Shown here piece after piece: positions 1-10,460 of a stretch of DNA of 64,000 nt (positions are counted from its first letter, which is position 1; each line of letters opens with the position of its first letter). Both the position numbers and the translations under genes were made by a program. This DNA is from Pseudomonas arsenicoxydans. GTDB taxonomy: Bacteria > Pseudomonadota > Gammaproteobacteria > Pseudomonadales > Pseudomonadaceae. Where the stretch lies: assembly GCF_900103875.1 (NCBI RefSeq), contig NZ_LT629705.1, positions 2,179,001 to 2,243,000 of the forward strand, in the 5' to 3' direction. The notes under the pieces are model-generated. The model worked only from the letters and a program-made list of their open reading frames with translations, was not told the origin of the DNA and did no database searches.

Positions 1-948
1 CAGGCTGAGGTTTTCCGGGTGCGGTTGCAGGTAAACCTGCTGCGCAATGTACGGATCCGGGTGTTGGCGAAAGAAATGTTTGAGCAGGGTCAGTGGCACC
101 ACCAGCGGCACGATGCCTTGGCGATACTGGCCTATGACATGCTGCATTTCCTGTTTGTCTTCAGGGCTGATGGCGCGTTTGAGATAGCCGCTGATGTGTT
201 GCAGGACATTGGTGTGGGTGCGGCGTGTGGCGCATTTTTTCAATGCCGCCATCAATTCGCTGAAATAGCGCGGGCCCAGTTCCTGCGGATCGGTCTGGGC
301 CATGTTGCCCAGCAGATTACCCAGGGTTTTGTATTGCTCCGGGTTGTGGGCCATCAACAGGTATTTGTAACGCGAGTGAAAGTCGGTGAGGCCGCGCCGG
401 GTCAGGCCTTCCTGCAACAGCTGCTGCCAGGCGCTGTAGGCGAACACTCGGGTGAGAAAGTTCTCGCGCAATACCGGGTCGTTGAGGCGACCGTCTTCTT
501 CCACTGGCAAGTCGGGGTGCAGGGCGCAGAACGCCTGGGCGTAAATGCCGCGTCCACCCCCGTCCACCGGAGAACCGTTGGCGTGATAGACCTTGACCCG
601 ATCGAGGCCGCAGGAAGGGGATTTCTGCATGAAGATGTAGCCGCAGATATCGACCAGTTCTGCGGCCATTTTCTGTCCGTACTCGGCGAGCGGTCGGGTA
701 ACGTTGATCTGAGGATTGACGGTGCCGACCGCCTCGGGATGGCTACCATCGCCGACCAGCCGAATCGGCTCGCGCGGTATGCCAAGGCCAATGGCGACTT
801 CGGGGCACACCGGGACAAACTCGAAATAGTCCGTCAGGGTTCGACTGCACAACCGTGACTCCTTGTGCCCACCGTTGAAACGCACCTCGGCCCCCATCAA
901 ACAGGCGCTGATGGCGATTTTCGATTTGGTCGCTGGCTGTTCGCGCAT
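1..948 (-). CDS. DUF523 and DUF1722 (YbgA-like) protein, C-terminus cut by window edge
   Basis: The minus-strand frame from the ATG at 948 is open through base 1 (316 codons), so the protein continues past the left edge. The N-terminal half has the DUF523 cysteine motifs (ISACLMG near residue 13, QKSPSCGLDRV near residue 107). The second half matches DUF1722/YbgA (YKYLLMAHNPEQY, then a region reading ISGYLKRAISPEDKQEM). In Pseudomonas this fusion protein lies beside a MerR-type B12 photoreceptor gene and the photolyase phrB, which would lie just off the left edge. No enzymatic activity is established for it as far as I know. It is preceded by a strong sigma70-like promoter overlapped by TGTACA repeats. 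Identity is sure at family level; function is unknown. Confidence 0.9.
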   Translation of the reverse strand, partial: MREQPATKSKIAISACLMGAEVRFNGGHKESRLCSRTLTDYFEFVPVCPEVAIGLGIPREPIRLVGDGSHPEAVGTVNPQINVTRPLAEYGQKMAAELVDICGYIFMQKSPSCGLDRVKVYHANGSPVDGGGRGIYAQAFCALHPDLPVEEDGRLNDPVLRENFLTRVFAYSAWQQLLQEGLTRRGLTDFHSRYKYLLMAHNPEQYKTLGNLLGNMAQTDPQELGPRYFSELMAALKKCATRRTHTNVLQHISGYLKRAISPEDKQEMQHVIGQYRQGIVPLVVPLTLLKHFFRQHPDPYIAQQVYLQPHPENLSL

Positions 949-971
949 CGGAAGCACCTCGAATCTAAACC

Positions 972-1045
972 TGTACAAAGTAGTGGCTCTGTACAACATG
1001 ACTTCATCATAGATTCAAAGGTGTACAAGTCAAATTATTTGTATA
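972..1045 (-). promoter_or_regulatory. Promoter with two LitR/CarH-like operators
   Basis: Reading the minus strand, TTGACT (1033-1028) and TATGAT (1011-1006) are 16 bp apart and form a good sigma70 promoter for the DUF523 gene. Two direct-repeat operators overlap or follow it. TGTACA at 1022-1027 and TGTATA at 1040-1045 are separated by exactly 12 bp, and TGTACA at 972-977 and TGTACA at 990-995 are also separated by exactly 12 bp. This is the T(G/A)TACA-N12-TGTA(C/T)A spacing I recall for class II LitR (MerR-type, B12-binding photoreceptor) in P. putida. One site covers the -35 region and the other lies downstream of the -10, as expected for repression in the dark. The regulator gene itself is not in the window. 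Confidence 0.75.
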
Positions 1046-1081
1046 GGTTTTTTTCGCGCAGACGCATTTCTTGTGGGGGCG

Positions 1082-2355
<1,274 letters not shown>

Positions 2356-2476
2356 TTAGCGTTCTCGATCTGACAGCTTGGCCTATTGTTAAACACAGAG
2401 CCTGCCCGATACCAAAGATCCCTGCTTATAAAAATAGACTAGTGATCAGGGTAAAACGCCACGCGAGGAAGAAGTC

Positions 2477-3379
2477 ATGCACATATTGCTGACCGGCGGT
2501 ACTGGTTTGATAGGACGTCAACTCTGCCGACACTGGTTGAGTCAGGGGCATCGTCTGACTGTCGTGAGTCGTACACCTGCGAAAGTCGCGAAAATTTGCG
2601 GTGCCCAGGTGCGAGGCATCACGCAGCTCCAGGAGCTCGGACAAGAGCCCGTTGACGCGATTATCAACCTGGCGGGCGCGCCCATTGCCGACCGGCCATG
2701 GACATCCAGACGCAAAGCCTTGCTCTGGAGCAGTCGCATCACCCTGACCGAAAGCTTGCTGGCTTGGCTCGAAACCCGTGAGCAAAAACCACAGGTGTTG
2801 ATCTCGGGTTCCGCTATTGGCTGGTATGGCGACGGTGGCGAGCGGGAGCTGACGGAAACGTCTGCGCCGGTCATTGATGATTTCGCCAGTCAGTTGTGCA
2901 TCGCCTGGGAAGAAACCGCCCAGCGCGCCGAGGCCCTGGGTGTTCGGGTGGTGTTGATTCGAACCGGGTTGGTGCTGTCTGCCGAGGGCGGCTTTTTGTC
3001 GCGCCTTTTGCTGCCTTTCAAGCTGGGACTGGGCGGGCCTCTGGGCAGTGGTCGGCAATGGATGCCGTGGATTCATATCGACGATCAAATCGCCCTGATT
3101 GATTTTCTTCTGCATCGCAATGACGCCAGCGGTCCATATAATGCCTGCGCGCCTAAACCGGTGCGCAACAGCGAATTCGCCAAAACACTGGGCGGCGTGC
3201 TGCACCGCCCGGCGTTCATGCCGATGCCGGCCCTGGCTTTGAAAGTGTGCCTGGGCGAATTGTCACTGCTGTTGCTGGGAGGGCAGAAAGCCTTGCCGGT
3301 GCGCTTGCTGGAAGCGGGATTCACTTTCCAGTTCACTGATTTGCGCGCGGCCCTGGACGATCTGTCCAGCCGCCTCTGA
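2477..3379 (+). CDS. TIGR01777 family NAD(P)-dependent epimerase/SDR protein (YfcH-like)
   Basis: This 300-residue extended-SDR protein opens with the Rossmann motif [16 protein letters not shown] and carries [19 protein letters not shown], the active-site region of the TIGR01777/YfcH family. The C-terminal DUF1731 domain is visible as [19 protein letters not shown] with a later [12 protein letters not shown] tail. A GAGGAAG ribosome site precedes the ATG. It lies 13 bp upstream of hemH, so the two are probably one transcript. The biochemical role of this family is unknown. Confidence 0.92.
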   Translation: MHILLTGGTGLIGRQLCRHWLSQGHRLTVVSRTPAKVAKICGAQVRGITQLQELGQEPVDAIINLAGAPIADRPWTSRRKALLWSSRITLTESLLAWLETREQKPQVLISGSAIGWYGDGGERELTETSAPVIDDFASQLCIAWEETAQRAEALGVRVVLIRTGLVLSAEGGFLSRLLLPFKLGLGGPLGSGRQWMPWIHIDDQIALIDFLLHRNDASGPYNACAPKPVRNSEFAKTLGGVLHRPAFMPMPALALKVCLGELSLLLLGGQKALPVRLLEAGFTFQFTDLRAALDDLSSRL

Positions 3380-3392
3380 AATAGGACGTTGC

Positions 3393-4418
3393 ATGACCGA
3401 TCACGCATTGCTTCTGGTCAACCTGGGTTCCCCTGCTTCCACGTCGGTGGCGGATGTACGCAGCTACCTCAACCAATTTCTGATGGACCCGTATGTGATC
3501 GACCTGCCATGGCCGGTACGTCGTCTTCTGGTGTCGCTGATCCTGATCAAGCGTCCGGAACAGTCGGCCCACGCCTATGCCTCGATCTGGTGGGAGGAGG
3601 GCTCGCCACTGGTGGTGCTCAGCCGTCGCCTGCAACAAGCCATGACTGCCCAATGGACCCACGGGCCGGTGGAGCTGGCAATGCGTTACGGCGAGCCGTC
3701 GATCGAGTCGAAACTGGTTCAGCTGGCGGCCCAGGGCCACAAAAGAATCACCCTTGCGCCGCTTTATCCGCAGTTCGCCGACAGCACTGTGACCACGGTG
3801 ATTGAGGAAGCCAAGCGGGTGGTGCGCGAGAAGCAGCTCGACGTGCAGTTCTCGATTCTCCAGCCTTTCTACGATCAGCCGGAATACCTCGACGCATTGG
3901 TGGCCAGCGCCAAACCCTATCTGGAGCAGGACTACGATCACCTGCTGCTGAGTTTTCACGGTTTGCCGGAGCGGCACCTTACCAAGCTGGATCCGACGGG
4001 CAAGCATTGCTTCAAGAACGAGGAATGCTGCAAGAACGCTTCGCCACAGTCCATGACCTCCTGCTATCGCGCGCAGTGCCTGCGCACGGCGTCGGAGTTT
4101 GCCAAGCGCCTGGGGCTGTTGGAGGGTACGTGGTCGGTGTCTTTCCAGTCGCGTCTTGGCCGTGCGAAATGGATCGAACCCTATACCGAAGCACGCCTCG
4201 ATGAGTTGGCTGGAATGGGCGTGAAAAAAGTCCTGGTGATGTGCCCGGCGTTCGTTGCCGATTGCATCGAGACGCTGGAAGAGATTGGTGATCGCGGGCG
4301 GGAGTTATTCCGCGAAGCGGGGGGAGAGGAGTTGGTGCTGGTGCCGTGCCTCAACGACGATCCGCAGTGGGTGCGGGCGTTGAACGCCTTGTGCGAACGA
4401 GCGCCGTTAGCGCTTTGA
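3393..4418 (+). CDS. hemH: Ferrochelatase
   Basis: HemH inserts Fe2+ into protoporphyrin IX, the last step of haem synthesis. The 341-residue length is normal. Visible family features are the start [14 protein letters not shown], the active-site histidine segment [12 protein letters not shown], the Cys-containing stretch [22 protein letters not shown], and [18 protein letters not shown] near the C-terminus. The ribosome site is AGGACG, 7 bp before the ATG. Linkage to photolyase/LitR-type genes is common in Pseudomonas and makes sense, because porphyrins are photosensitisers. A perfect hairpin follows the stop codon. Confidence 0.97.
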   Translation: MTDHALLLVNLGSPASTSVADVRSYLNQFLMDPYVIDLPWPVRRLLVSLILIKRPEQSAHAYASIWWEEGSPLVVLSRRLQQAMTAQWTHGPVELAMRYGEPSIESKLVQLAAQGHKRITLAPLYPQFADSTVTTVIEEAKRVVREKQLDVQFSILQPFYDQPEYLDALVASAKPYLEQDYDHLLLSFHGLPERHLTKLDPTGKHCFKNEECCKNASPQSMTSCYRAQCLRTASEFAKRLGLLEGTWSVSFQSRLGRAKWIEPYTEARLDELAGMGVKKVLVMCPAFVADCIETLEEIGDRGRELFREAGGEELVLVPCLNDDPQWVRALNALCERAPLAL

Positions 4419-4423
4419 TGATC

Positions 4424-4453
4424 GATCGTTCCCACGCGAGCGTGGGAACGATC
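4424..4453. repeat. Palindromic repeat GATCGTTCCCACGC
   Basis: Two 14-base arms (4424-4437 and 4440-4453) are perfect reverse complements around a 2-base loop. The same arm sequence recurs at 20412-20450. It lies between the convergent hemH and uraA genes, has no T-run, and looks like a dispersed intergenic palindrome that may also act as a 3' end. Confidence 0.8.
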
Positions 4454-4460
4454 AGTTCAC

Positions 4461-5735
4461 TCAGAGCAAAGTCTCATTCGCCTTCTTGTGCTTCCAGCTG
4501 TCATTGCCTGGCAGCAGCAGGTTCAGCGCAATCGCTACCACCGCGCACAGCGCGATGCCTTTGAGGCCGAAGTCGTCGGGGCCAGTCCCGGTGCCGACCA
4601 GCACACCGCCAATCCCGAACACCAGGGTCACCGACACAATCACCAGATTGCGCGCTTCGCCCAGGTCGATCTTGTGGCGAATCAGGGTGTTCATCCCCAC
4701 CGCAGCAATCGAACCGAACAGCAGGCACAGAATCCCGCCCATCACCGGCACCGGAATGCTTTGCAGCAGCGCGCCGAACTTGCCGATAAACGCCAGGCTG
4801 ATGGCAAAGATCGCCGCCCAGGTCATGATTTTCGGGTTGTAGTTTTTGGTCAGCATCACCGCGCCCGTCACTTCGGCGTACGTGGTATTGGGTGGGCCGC
4901 CGAACAAGCCAGCCGCAGTGGTGGCAATGCCATCGCCAAGCAGCGTGCGGTGCAGGCCGGGCTTCTTCAGGTAATCGCGGCCGGTCACGCTACCGACGGC
5001 GATCACTCCGCCGATGTGTTCGATGGCCGGGGCCAATGCCACAGGAACGATGAACAGAATCGCCTGCCAGTTGAACTCCGGCGCCGTGAAGTGCGGAATC
5101 GCGAACCACGGTGCGGCAGCAATCTTCGCGGTGTCGACCACGCCGAAGTAGAACGCCATGGCGAACCCCACCAACACGCCAGAGATGATTGGCACCAGGC
5201 GGAAGATGCCCTTGCCGAATACCGCGACGATCAGAGTGGTCAGCAACGCTGGCATCGAGATCAGCATCGCTGTCTGGTAATGGATCAGCTCGGTGCCATC
5301 GCCGGCCTTGCCCATCGCCATGTTGGCGGCGATGGGTGCCATGGCCAGGCCGATGGAGATGATCACCGGACCGATCACGACCGGGGGCAACAAGCGGTCA
5401 ATAAAACCGGTGCCTTTGATCTTCACGGCCAGGCCGAGGAAGGTGTAGACGAAACCCGCCGCCATCACGCCGCCCATGGTCGCCGCGAGGCCGAATTGGC
5501 CCTTGGCAAGAATGATCGGGGTGATGAAGGCAAAGCTCGACGCCAGGAACACCGGCACCTGACGCCCGGTGACGATCTGGAACAGAATCGTCCCCAGACC
5601 TGCGGTGAACAGCGCCACGTTCGGGTCCAGGCCGGTAATCAGCGGCATCAACACCAGGGCGCCGAAGGCCACGAACAGCATCTGTGCGCCAGACAGCACC
5701 GTACGCCAGAGCGGATCGTTGAACTCTTGCTGCAT
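4461..5735 (-). CDS. uraA: Uracil permease (NCS2 family)
   Basis: This is a polytopic inner-membrane protein of 424 residues that imports uracil by proton symport. Family features include SGAQMLFVAFGALVLMPLI near the N-terminus, FGGPPNTTYAEVTGAVMLT (the NCS2 signature region with the conserved Glu) and many hydrophobic segments of about 20 residues. I use the ATG at 5735 (MQQEFNDPLW), which has an AAGGA site upstream. It begins 2 bp after the upp stop, so upp-uraA is a two-gene salvage operon: UraA brings uracil in and Upp converts it to UMP. Confidence 0.96.
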   Translation of the reverse strand: MQQEFNDPLWRTVLSGAQMLFVAFGALVLMPLITGLDPNVALFTAGLGTILFQIVTGRQVPVFLASSFAFITPIILAKGQFGLAATMGGVMAAGFVYTFLGLAVKIKGTGFIDRLLPPVVIGPVIISIGLAMAPIAANMAMGKAGDGTELIHYQTAMLISMPALLTTLIVAVFGKGIFRLVPIISGVLVGFAMAFYFGVVDTAKIAAAPWFAIPHFTAPEFNWQAILFIVPVALAPAIEHIGGVIAVGSVTGRDYLKKPGLHRTLLGDGIATTAAGLFGGPPNTTYAEVTGAVMLTKNYNPKIMTWAAIFAISLAFIGKFGALLQSIPVPVMGGILCLLFGSIAAVGMNTLIRHKIDLGEARNLVIVSVTLVFGIGGVLVGTGTGPDDFGLKGIALCAVVAIALNLLLPGNDSWKHKKANETLL

Positions 5736-5737
5736 GC

Positions 5738-6376
5738 TCAAGCGTCCTTCTGCTTGGTACCGAAGATCTTGTCACCGGCATCGCCCAAGCCTGGAATGAT
5801 GTAGCCGTGTTCGTTGAGTTTTTCATCAATGGAGGCGGTGTAGATCATTACGTCCGGGTGAGCCTTCTCCACTGCGGCGATGCCTTCTGGCGCGGCGACC
5901 AGCACCATGGCGCGAATGTCGCGGCAACCGGCCTTTTTCAGCAGGTCGATGGTGGCGACCATGGAACTGCCGGTGGCGAGCATCGGGTCGATGATCATTG
6001 CCAGGCGCTCGTTGATTTCCGGGACGAGTTTTTCCAGGTAGGTGTGGGCCTGCAGGGTCTGTTCGTTGCGGGCCACGCCGACGGCACTGACTTTGGCGCC
6101 CGGGATCAGGCTCAGCACACCTTCGAGCATGCCGATGCCGGCACGCAGGATCGGCACCACTGTAATTTTCTTGCCGGCGATTTTCTCGACCGACACCGTA
6201 CCGCACCAGCCTTCGATGTCGTAGGTTTCCAGCGGCAGGTCTTTGGTGGCTTCGTAGGTCAGCAGGGCGCCGACTTCCTGAGCGAGCTCACGGAAATTCT
6301 TGGTGCTGATGTCTGCACGGCGCATCAGGCCTAGTTTATGACGGATCAGCGGATGGCGGATCTCTTGGATGGGCAT
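5738..6376 (-). CDS. upp: Uracil phosphoribosyltransferase
   Basis: Upp converts uracil and PRPP to UMP. The 212-residue protein has the PRPP-binding signature [20 protein letters not shown] and the uracil-binding C-terminus [18 protein letters not shown]. The first residues, [19 protein letters not shown], are the usual N-terminus, which fixes the start at 6376. It is the first gene of the upp-uraA operon and is divergent from hpt, so pyrimidine and purine salvage genes share a 174-bp intergenic region. Confidence 0.97.
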   Translation of the reverse strand: MPIQEIRHPLIRHKLGLMRRADISTKNFRELAQEVGALLTYEATKDLPLETYDIEGWCGTVSVEKIAGKKITVVPILRAGIGMLEGVLSLIPGAKVSAVGVARNEQTLQAHTYLEKLVPEINERLAMIIDPMLATGSSMVATIDLLKKAGCRDIRAMVLVAAPEGIAAVEKAHPDVMIYTASIDEKLNEHGYIIPGLGDAGDKIFGTKQKDA

Positions 6377-6550
6377 GGGGAAAGGCTCCGGCGGCGGGCA
6401 AAAAAACCGGCCTAGATTAATCTATCCGAGGGTGTTGTCCTATAGACATTCAGTACGTTAGTCCACAAACGCTTGATCTGGCCTCGCTTGATGCGTACCT
6501 TTGCCCGCTTTTCCTGAATCCGTCCCGCCCCTCACCCCCTGGAGAGCGCC

Positions 6551-7108
6551 ATGTCTGCTGATCTCGAGCATATCCGTCAAATCATGCGAGAGGCTGACTG
6601 CCTGTACACCGAAGCTGAAGTCGAGGCGGCCATCGCCCGCGTCGGTGCACACATCAACGAAGAACTGGCTGACAGCAATCCGGTGGTGTTCTGTGTGATG
6701 AACGGCGGCCTGATTTTCGCCGGTAAATTGCTCACCCATCTGCAATTCCCGCTGGAAGCGTCCTACCTGCACGCTACCCGCTATCGCAATGAAACCAGCG
6801 GCGGTGACCTGTTCTGGAAGGCCAAACCGGAAGTGTCGTTCATCGACCGTGACGTGCTGATCATCGACGACATTCTCGACGAGGGTCATACCCTGGGCGC
6901 GATCATCGATTTCTGCAAACACGCCGGCGCGCGCAAAGTGCACACCGCTGTGCTGATCGACAAGGACCACGACCGCAAGGCTCGCCCGGACCTCAAAGCC
7001 GATTTCGTCGGCCTGCCATGCATCGACCGTTATATCTTCGGTTACGGTATGGACTACAAAGGCTACTGGCGTAACGCTAACGGCATCTTCGCTGTTAAAG
7101 GAATGTAA
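6551..7108 (+). CDS. hpt: Hypoxanthine-guanine phosphoribosyltransferase
   Basis: This purine salvage enzyme converts hypoxanthine or guanine plus PRPP to IMP or GMP. The 185-residue protein has the PRPP loop VLIIDDILDEGHTLGAII and the base-binding segment ADFVGLPCIDRYIFGYGMDY. A GGAGAG ribosome site precedes the ATG. It is 3 bp from the following cupin gene, which suggests co-transcription. Confidence 0.96.
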   Translation: MSADLEHIRQIMREADCLYTEAEVEAAIARVGAHINEELADSNPVVFCVMNGGLIFAGKLLTHLQFPLEASYLHATRYRNETSGGDLFWKAKPEVSFIDRDVLIIDDILDEGHTLGAIIDFCKHAGARKVHTAVLIDKDHDRKARPDLKADFVGLPCIDRYIFGYGMDYKGYWRNANGIFAVKGM

Positions 7109-7111
7109 GGA

Positions 7112-7585
7112 ATGACCACGCCGCGTTTTCTCGATCAAACCTTGTTCACCGAATTGGCCGAGAAAGCCGCGGCTAATCCCCGTGGGCGTCAGCATCACAA
7201 CTTTCATCAAATGGAAGAACCGTGCCATCGCATGGCCGTGGGTTTGCAGCCGAGTACGTACATTCCCCCTCATCGACATCTGAGTGATGACAAGGCGGAA
7301 ACGCTGCTGGTGCTGCGGGGGCGTCTCGGCCTGTTGATTTTTGATGAGTCCGGAGGCGTTATCCACACGCGGGTTCTGCAAGCAGATGGCGAATCGGTGG
7401 GCGTTGATCTTCCTCCCGGCGTGTTCCATGGCCTGGTCGTGCTGGACGCCGACAGCTTGATGTTCGAGTGCAAGGCCGGGCCTTATCGTCCGGTGGGTGA
7501 GGGTGAACTGGCGCCCTGGGCGCCACGCGAAGGGGAGCCGGGTGTGGCCAAGTATCAGGCCTGGATGCGCGCGCAGTTTGATTGA
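7112..7585 (+). CDS. WbuC family cupin-fold metalloprotein
   Basis: This 157-residue cupin has the metal-binding signature in TYIPPHRHLSDDKAETLLVL (His-X-His and downstream Glu) and a second-motif region GVDLPPGVFHGLVVL. WbuC proteins occur in O-antigen clusters, but related stand-alone copies are frequent in Pseudomonas next to hpt. It starts with ATG after TAAGGA, which overlaps the hpt stop region. The substrate is unknown; a link to nucleotide or sugar metabolism is only suggested by position. Confidence 0.9.
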   Translation: MTTPRFLDQTLFTELAEKAAANPRGRQHHNFHQMEEPCHRMAVGLQPSTYIPPHRHLSDDKAETLLVLRGRLGLLIFDESGGVIHTRVLQADGESVGVDLPPGVFHGLVVLDADSLMFECKAGPYRPVGEGELAPWAPREGEPGVAKYQAWMRAQFD

Positions 7586-7594
7586 GCCGTGCGC

Positions 7595-9316
7595 TCAATT
7601 TTCCCCGGCCAGCCAGCGTTCGCTTTTGCGACGAGCCTGTTCCAGGTTGTTCACGTAGGCCAACTGACGCTGTTCCCGATGGATGCCCGCGCGCCTGAGC
7701 TTCAGGCGAACCCTTGGAGCGGTCGCCACCAGAATCAGGCCGATGCCGTCCGTGCGGTAATCCCTCAGGATATTGTCGAAGGCCGCCAGCGCCGTCATGT
7801 CCAGCATCGGCACGGCGCTCATCTCGACGATCACGACTTTGACCTCCGGACTGAATTTGCGTAGCACTCCCAAGGCTTTTTCAGCAGCGCCGAAGAACAG
7901 CGGCCCGCGTATCGCATAGCAACGAACATGTTCCGGCATGTCCTGCAAGGCTTGATGAAAGGCGCGGGGCAGTTCGGCGGTGTCGGTGAGATCGCTCATG
8001 CGTTTGATAAATAACCCGGCGGCCAGCAGCAGGCCGACGGCGACGGCCATTACCATGTCGAACAATACCGTCAGGCTCAGGCAGGTCAGCAAAACCAGCA
8101 CATCGCTGCGAGGCGCGATGCGCAAGGTATGCAGCACGTGCCGGGCCTCGCTCATGTTCCACGCCACCATGATCAGCAATGCTGCCAGTGCAGCCATCGG
8201 CAAGTAGCTGAAAAGCGGTGCGAGGACGAGTATTGCCATCAGTACCACGGCGCTATGAATAATGGCGGCCAGTGGCGAAAAGGCTCCGCTACGCACGTTG
8301 GTGGCACTTCGGGCAATGGCCGCCGTGGCGGTAATGCCGCCGAACAACGGTGCGATCAGGTTGCCCAGGCCCTGGCCCAGCAGTTCTGCGTTGGGATCGT
8401 GTTTGCTGCCGGTCATGCCATCCGCCACCACCGCACACAACAAGGATTCGATGGCGCCGAGCATGGCGATGGCGAACGCCGGCGCCATTAATTGACGGAT
8501 CAAGTCATAAGACAGGTGCAGAGGTTGGCCGTCGGGACCGGGCAGATTCCACGGCCAATCAAAGCTTGGCAGGAACGGCGGAATGCCGGGATGGCTGATG
8601 CCCTCGACCGTGTAGCTGAAACGCTCACCCAATGTCGCCACCGGCAGCCCTCCGTGCTCCAACGCCAACCCCAGGAGCGCGCCGATGGTAAGTGCTACCA
8701 GATGCCCCGGAATCCTCGGCACCCACCGTGGCCAGACAATCAGAACGGCCAGGCATGTGAGGCCGATGATCCCGTCCCCTAGCCGGGCGCTGGGCAACGC
8801 CTGAATCAAAACGCCCAGCTGTTCGATGTAGTGCTCTGCCTGGCCGGCGGTGTTCAGGCCCAGCAAATCCTTCAATTGCAGGGTGGCAATGACAATGCCG
8901 ATCCCGGCGGTAAAGCCCAGGGTGACCGGGTACGGAATGTACTGAATCAACCGCCCGGCTCGAATCAGTCCCAGGACAATGAGGATGACGCCGGCAAGCA
9001 TGGTGCAAAGCAGCAGGCCGCCGAGGCCATATTGTTGGGTGATGGGCAGCAGAATGACTACGAACGCGGCGGTCGGCCCACTGACATTGAAACGCGATCC
9101 GCCTGTCAGGGCGATCAGGGGCGCAGCGATCAGTACCGTATACAAACCTTGCTGCGGCGGTACACCTACGGCAATCGCCAGGGCCATGGCCAACGGGATG
9201 GCGATAATCCCTACCGTCACCCCGGCACTGATGTCGCCGCGTAAGCGCCTGAGGGTGTAGCCGGCGCGCCAGGTCTGACGCCAGGCCGCGAACAACGGGG
9301 GGACGGAGAACGTCAT
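7595..9316 (-). CDS. SulP family inorganic anion transporter with STAS domain
   Basis: The 573-residue protein starts at the ATG at 9316 (MTFSVPPLFAAWRQTW) behind a GGGAG site. The longer upstream frame lacks family sequence. The N-terminal two thirds are membrane segments with the SulP signature (GDISAGVTVGIIAIPLAMAL, then VPPQQGLYTVLIAAP). The last about 120 residues form a STAS domain (CYAIRGPLFFGAAEKAL, VVIVEMSAVPMLDMTALAAF). SulP proteins transport sulfate, bicarbonate or dicarboxylates; the substrate here cannot be read from sequence. It is convergent with the cupin gene, 9 bp apart. Confidence 0.93.
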   Translation of the reverse strand: MTFSVPPLFAAWRQTWRAGYTLRRLRGDISAGVTVGIIAIPLAMALAIAVGVPPQQGLYTVLIAAPLIALTGGSRFNVSGPTAAFVVILLPITQQYGLGGLLLCTMLAGVILIVLGLIRAGRLIQYIPYPVTLGFTAGIGIVIATLQLKDLLGLNTAGQAEHYIEQLGVLIQALPSARLGDGIIGLTCLAVLIVWPRWVPRIPGHLVALTIGALLGLALEHGGLPVATLGERFSYTVEGISHPGIPPFLPSFDWPWNLPGPDGQPLHLSYDLIRQLMAPAFAIAMLGAIESLLCAVVADGMTGSKHDPNAELLGQGLGNLIAPLFGGITATAAIARSATNVRSGAFSPLAAIIHSAVVLMAILVLAPLFSYLPMAALAALLIMVAWNMSEARHVLHTLRIAPRSDVLVLLTCLSLTVLFDMVMAVAVGLLLAAGLFIKRMSDLTDTAELPRAFHQALQDMPEHVRCYAIRGPLFFGAAEKALGVLRKFSPEVKVVIVEMSAVPMLDMTALAAFDNILRDYRTDGIGLILVATAPRVRLKLRRAGIHREQRQLAYVNNLEQARRKSERWLAGEN

Positions 9317-9467
9317 GAATACTCCCTGAAAGACGATGCACTGTTGAATGACGGCTGAAAGCTCGTCCAGCATCGCCAGCCTCGTACTGCGAAGTATTGA
9401 CCTATATCGCCAATTCGCGCGGTTGATCCTCATGCTAGAGTGCTTGGCCTCGCCTTCGGAGCCCGTC

Positions 9468-9953
9468 ATGAGCCTTTTGATCCGCAGCTGCGCCGCCCTG
9501 TTGCTGACCCTCAGCCTGCCACTGGCGGCCGCCCCGGCGCCGATGCATGCGCAATTCCTGCCCCCGGACGACCTGACCCTGCGTGATGGCGAGCCTGAGC
9601 AGCAACAACTGTTGCAGGTCACCGAGTATTCCGTGGTGGTGGGCAGTCAACGCCAGTCCAACCAACAGCCGATCCCGGTCACGTCCCCTGTGTCGATTCG
9701 CCTCAAGGGCAAGTCCTTGAACAAGGGCGCAACGATCAATCAAGTGCTGGTCAACTTCGATGGCGAAAGCAAAAGCCTGAAAAAGCCGATCTACGACGAA
9801 AAAAGCAAAACCCTGACGCTGTTTTACCCGATGGCGCAGTACCGGGTGGTGCTCGACTTGTTGCGCAATGACACGGTGTATTGCCAGTTCCTCAGTTACG
9901 CCAACGGCCATATCTGGGCCGATCTGCACACCGGCAGTGTTCGTGCGCGTTGA
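9468..9953 (+). CDS. Conserved exported protein of unknown function
   Basis: I placed the start at ATG 9468 (MSLLIRSCAALLLTLSLPLA), which has GGAG upstream and gives a clean Sec signal peptide ending near APA, followed by a 140-residue mature region. That region contains SLNKGATINQVLVNFDGESK and LTLFYPMAQYRVVLDLLRND, predicted mostly beta. I do not recognise a named family, although I believe similar proteins are common in Pseudomonas. It is divergent from the SulP gene and lies 63 bp upstream of the PA4642-like gene. Confidence 0.85.
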   Translation: MSLLIRSCAALLLTLSLPLAAAPAPMHAQFLPPDDLTLRDGEPEQQQLLQVTEYSVVVGSQRQSNQQPIPVTSPVSIRLKGKSLNKGATINQVLVNFDGESKSLKKPIYDEKSKTLTLFYPMAQYRVVLDLLRNDTVYCQFLSYANGHIWADLHTGSVRAR

Positions 9954-10016
9954 GCCCTGTGCCCGGGCAGGGGTAAACTGCCCGCCCCGTGAAATGTCTG
10001 CGAGCTGGAGTCGGCA

Positions 10017-10304
10017 ATGCGTAAAGATAAGAAACAAGTGATTGGTGACGAGATCGGCGATGAGCAGATCAAGTTGTTCCTCGATTTCGAGCCGGTCGAC
10101 GCCACTTCGCCGTCCCTGCACAAACTGATCAAGGCCTATCGTGGCCTGCGCATCGACGATTTCGAGCGCTTCCTGACATTCTTCGTCGAAGCCGGTCTTG
10201 ATCTCGACGGCAAGGATGAGCATGGCAATGACTTCGTGGCCCTGATCAAGGACCAGCGCAACGCAGCCGAGTACATCGAGCTGATCGCCAAGGCTCGCGG
10301 CTAA
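10017..10304 (+). CDS. PA4642 family protein
   Basis: A small acidic cytoplasmic protein of 95 residues (MRKDKKQVIGDEIGDEQIKL at the start, then FLDFEPVDATSPSLHKLIKA, RGLRIDDFERFLTFFVEAGL and GKDEHGNDFVALIKDQRNA). It has no signal peptide, membrane segment or cysteine pair. In P. aeruginosa the homologous gene lies next to mqoB, as here. The tail resembles an ankyrin-like helix-turn-helix (DLDGKDEHGNDFVALI), so a single-repeat protein-interaction role is possible. Function is unknown. Confidence 0.85.
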   Translation: MRKDKKQVIGDEIGDEQIKLFLDFEPVDATSPSLHKLIKAYRGLRIDDFERFLTFFVEAGLDLDGKDEHGNDFVALIKDQRNAAEYIELIAKARG

Positions 10305-10308
10305 GATC

Positions 10309-10400
10309 AAAAGATCGCAGCCTCGTTTCACTCGACAGCTCCTACAGGTGTACGCGATCTCTTGTAGGAGCTGTCGAGTGAAACGAGGCTGCGATCTTTT
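10309..10400. repeat. 38-bp-arm palindromic repeat, copy A (arms pointing inwards with TGTAGGAG)
   Basis: Left arm 10309-10346 and right arm 10363-10400 are perfect 38-base inverted repeats around a 16-base loop. The arm begins AAAAGATCGCAGCC and ends AGCTCCTACA. The GATCTTTT ends face outwards, as in copy B (14534-14626) and opposite to copies C and D (24087-24188, 48320-48420). It lies in the convergent gap between the PA4642-like gene and mqo. Confidence 0.92.
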
Positions 10401-10410
10401 CAGCAGCACA

Positions 10411-10449
10411 AAAAAACGCCCCGCTCTCATTGAGAACGGGGCGTTTTTT
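10411..10449. terminator. Bidirectional rho-independent terminator
   Basis: AAAAAACGCCCCG and CGGGGCGTTTTTT form a strong stem, with an inner CTCATTGAG pairing. A-run and T-run flank it on both sides, so it can terminate both the PA4642-like gene and mqo, which converge here. Confidence 0.9.
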
Positions 10450-10460
10450 ATGCGGCCGAA

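Noticed and set aside
19..858. 279-codon plus-strand frame at the left edge
   Set aside because: The minus-strand frame encodes DUF523-DUF1722 motifs; the plus frame has none.
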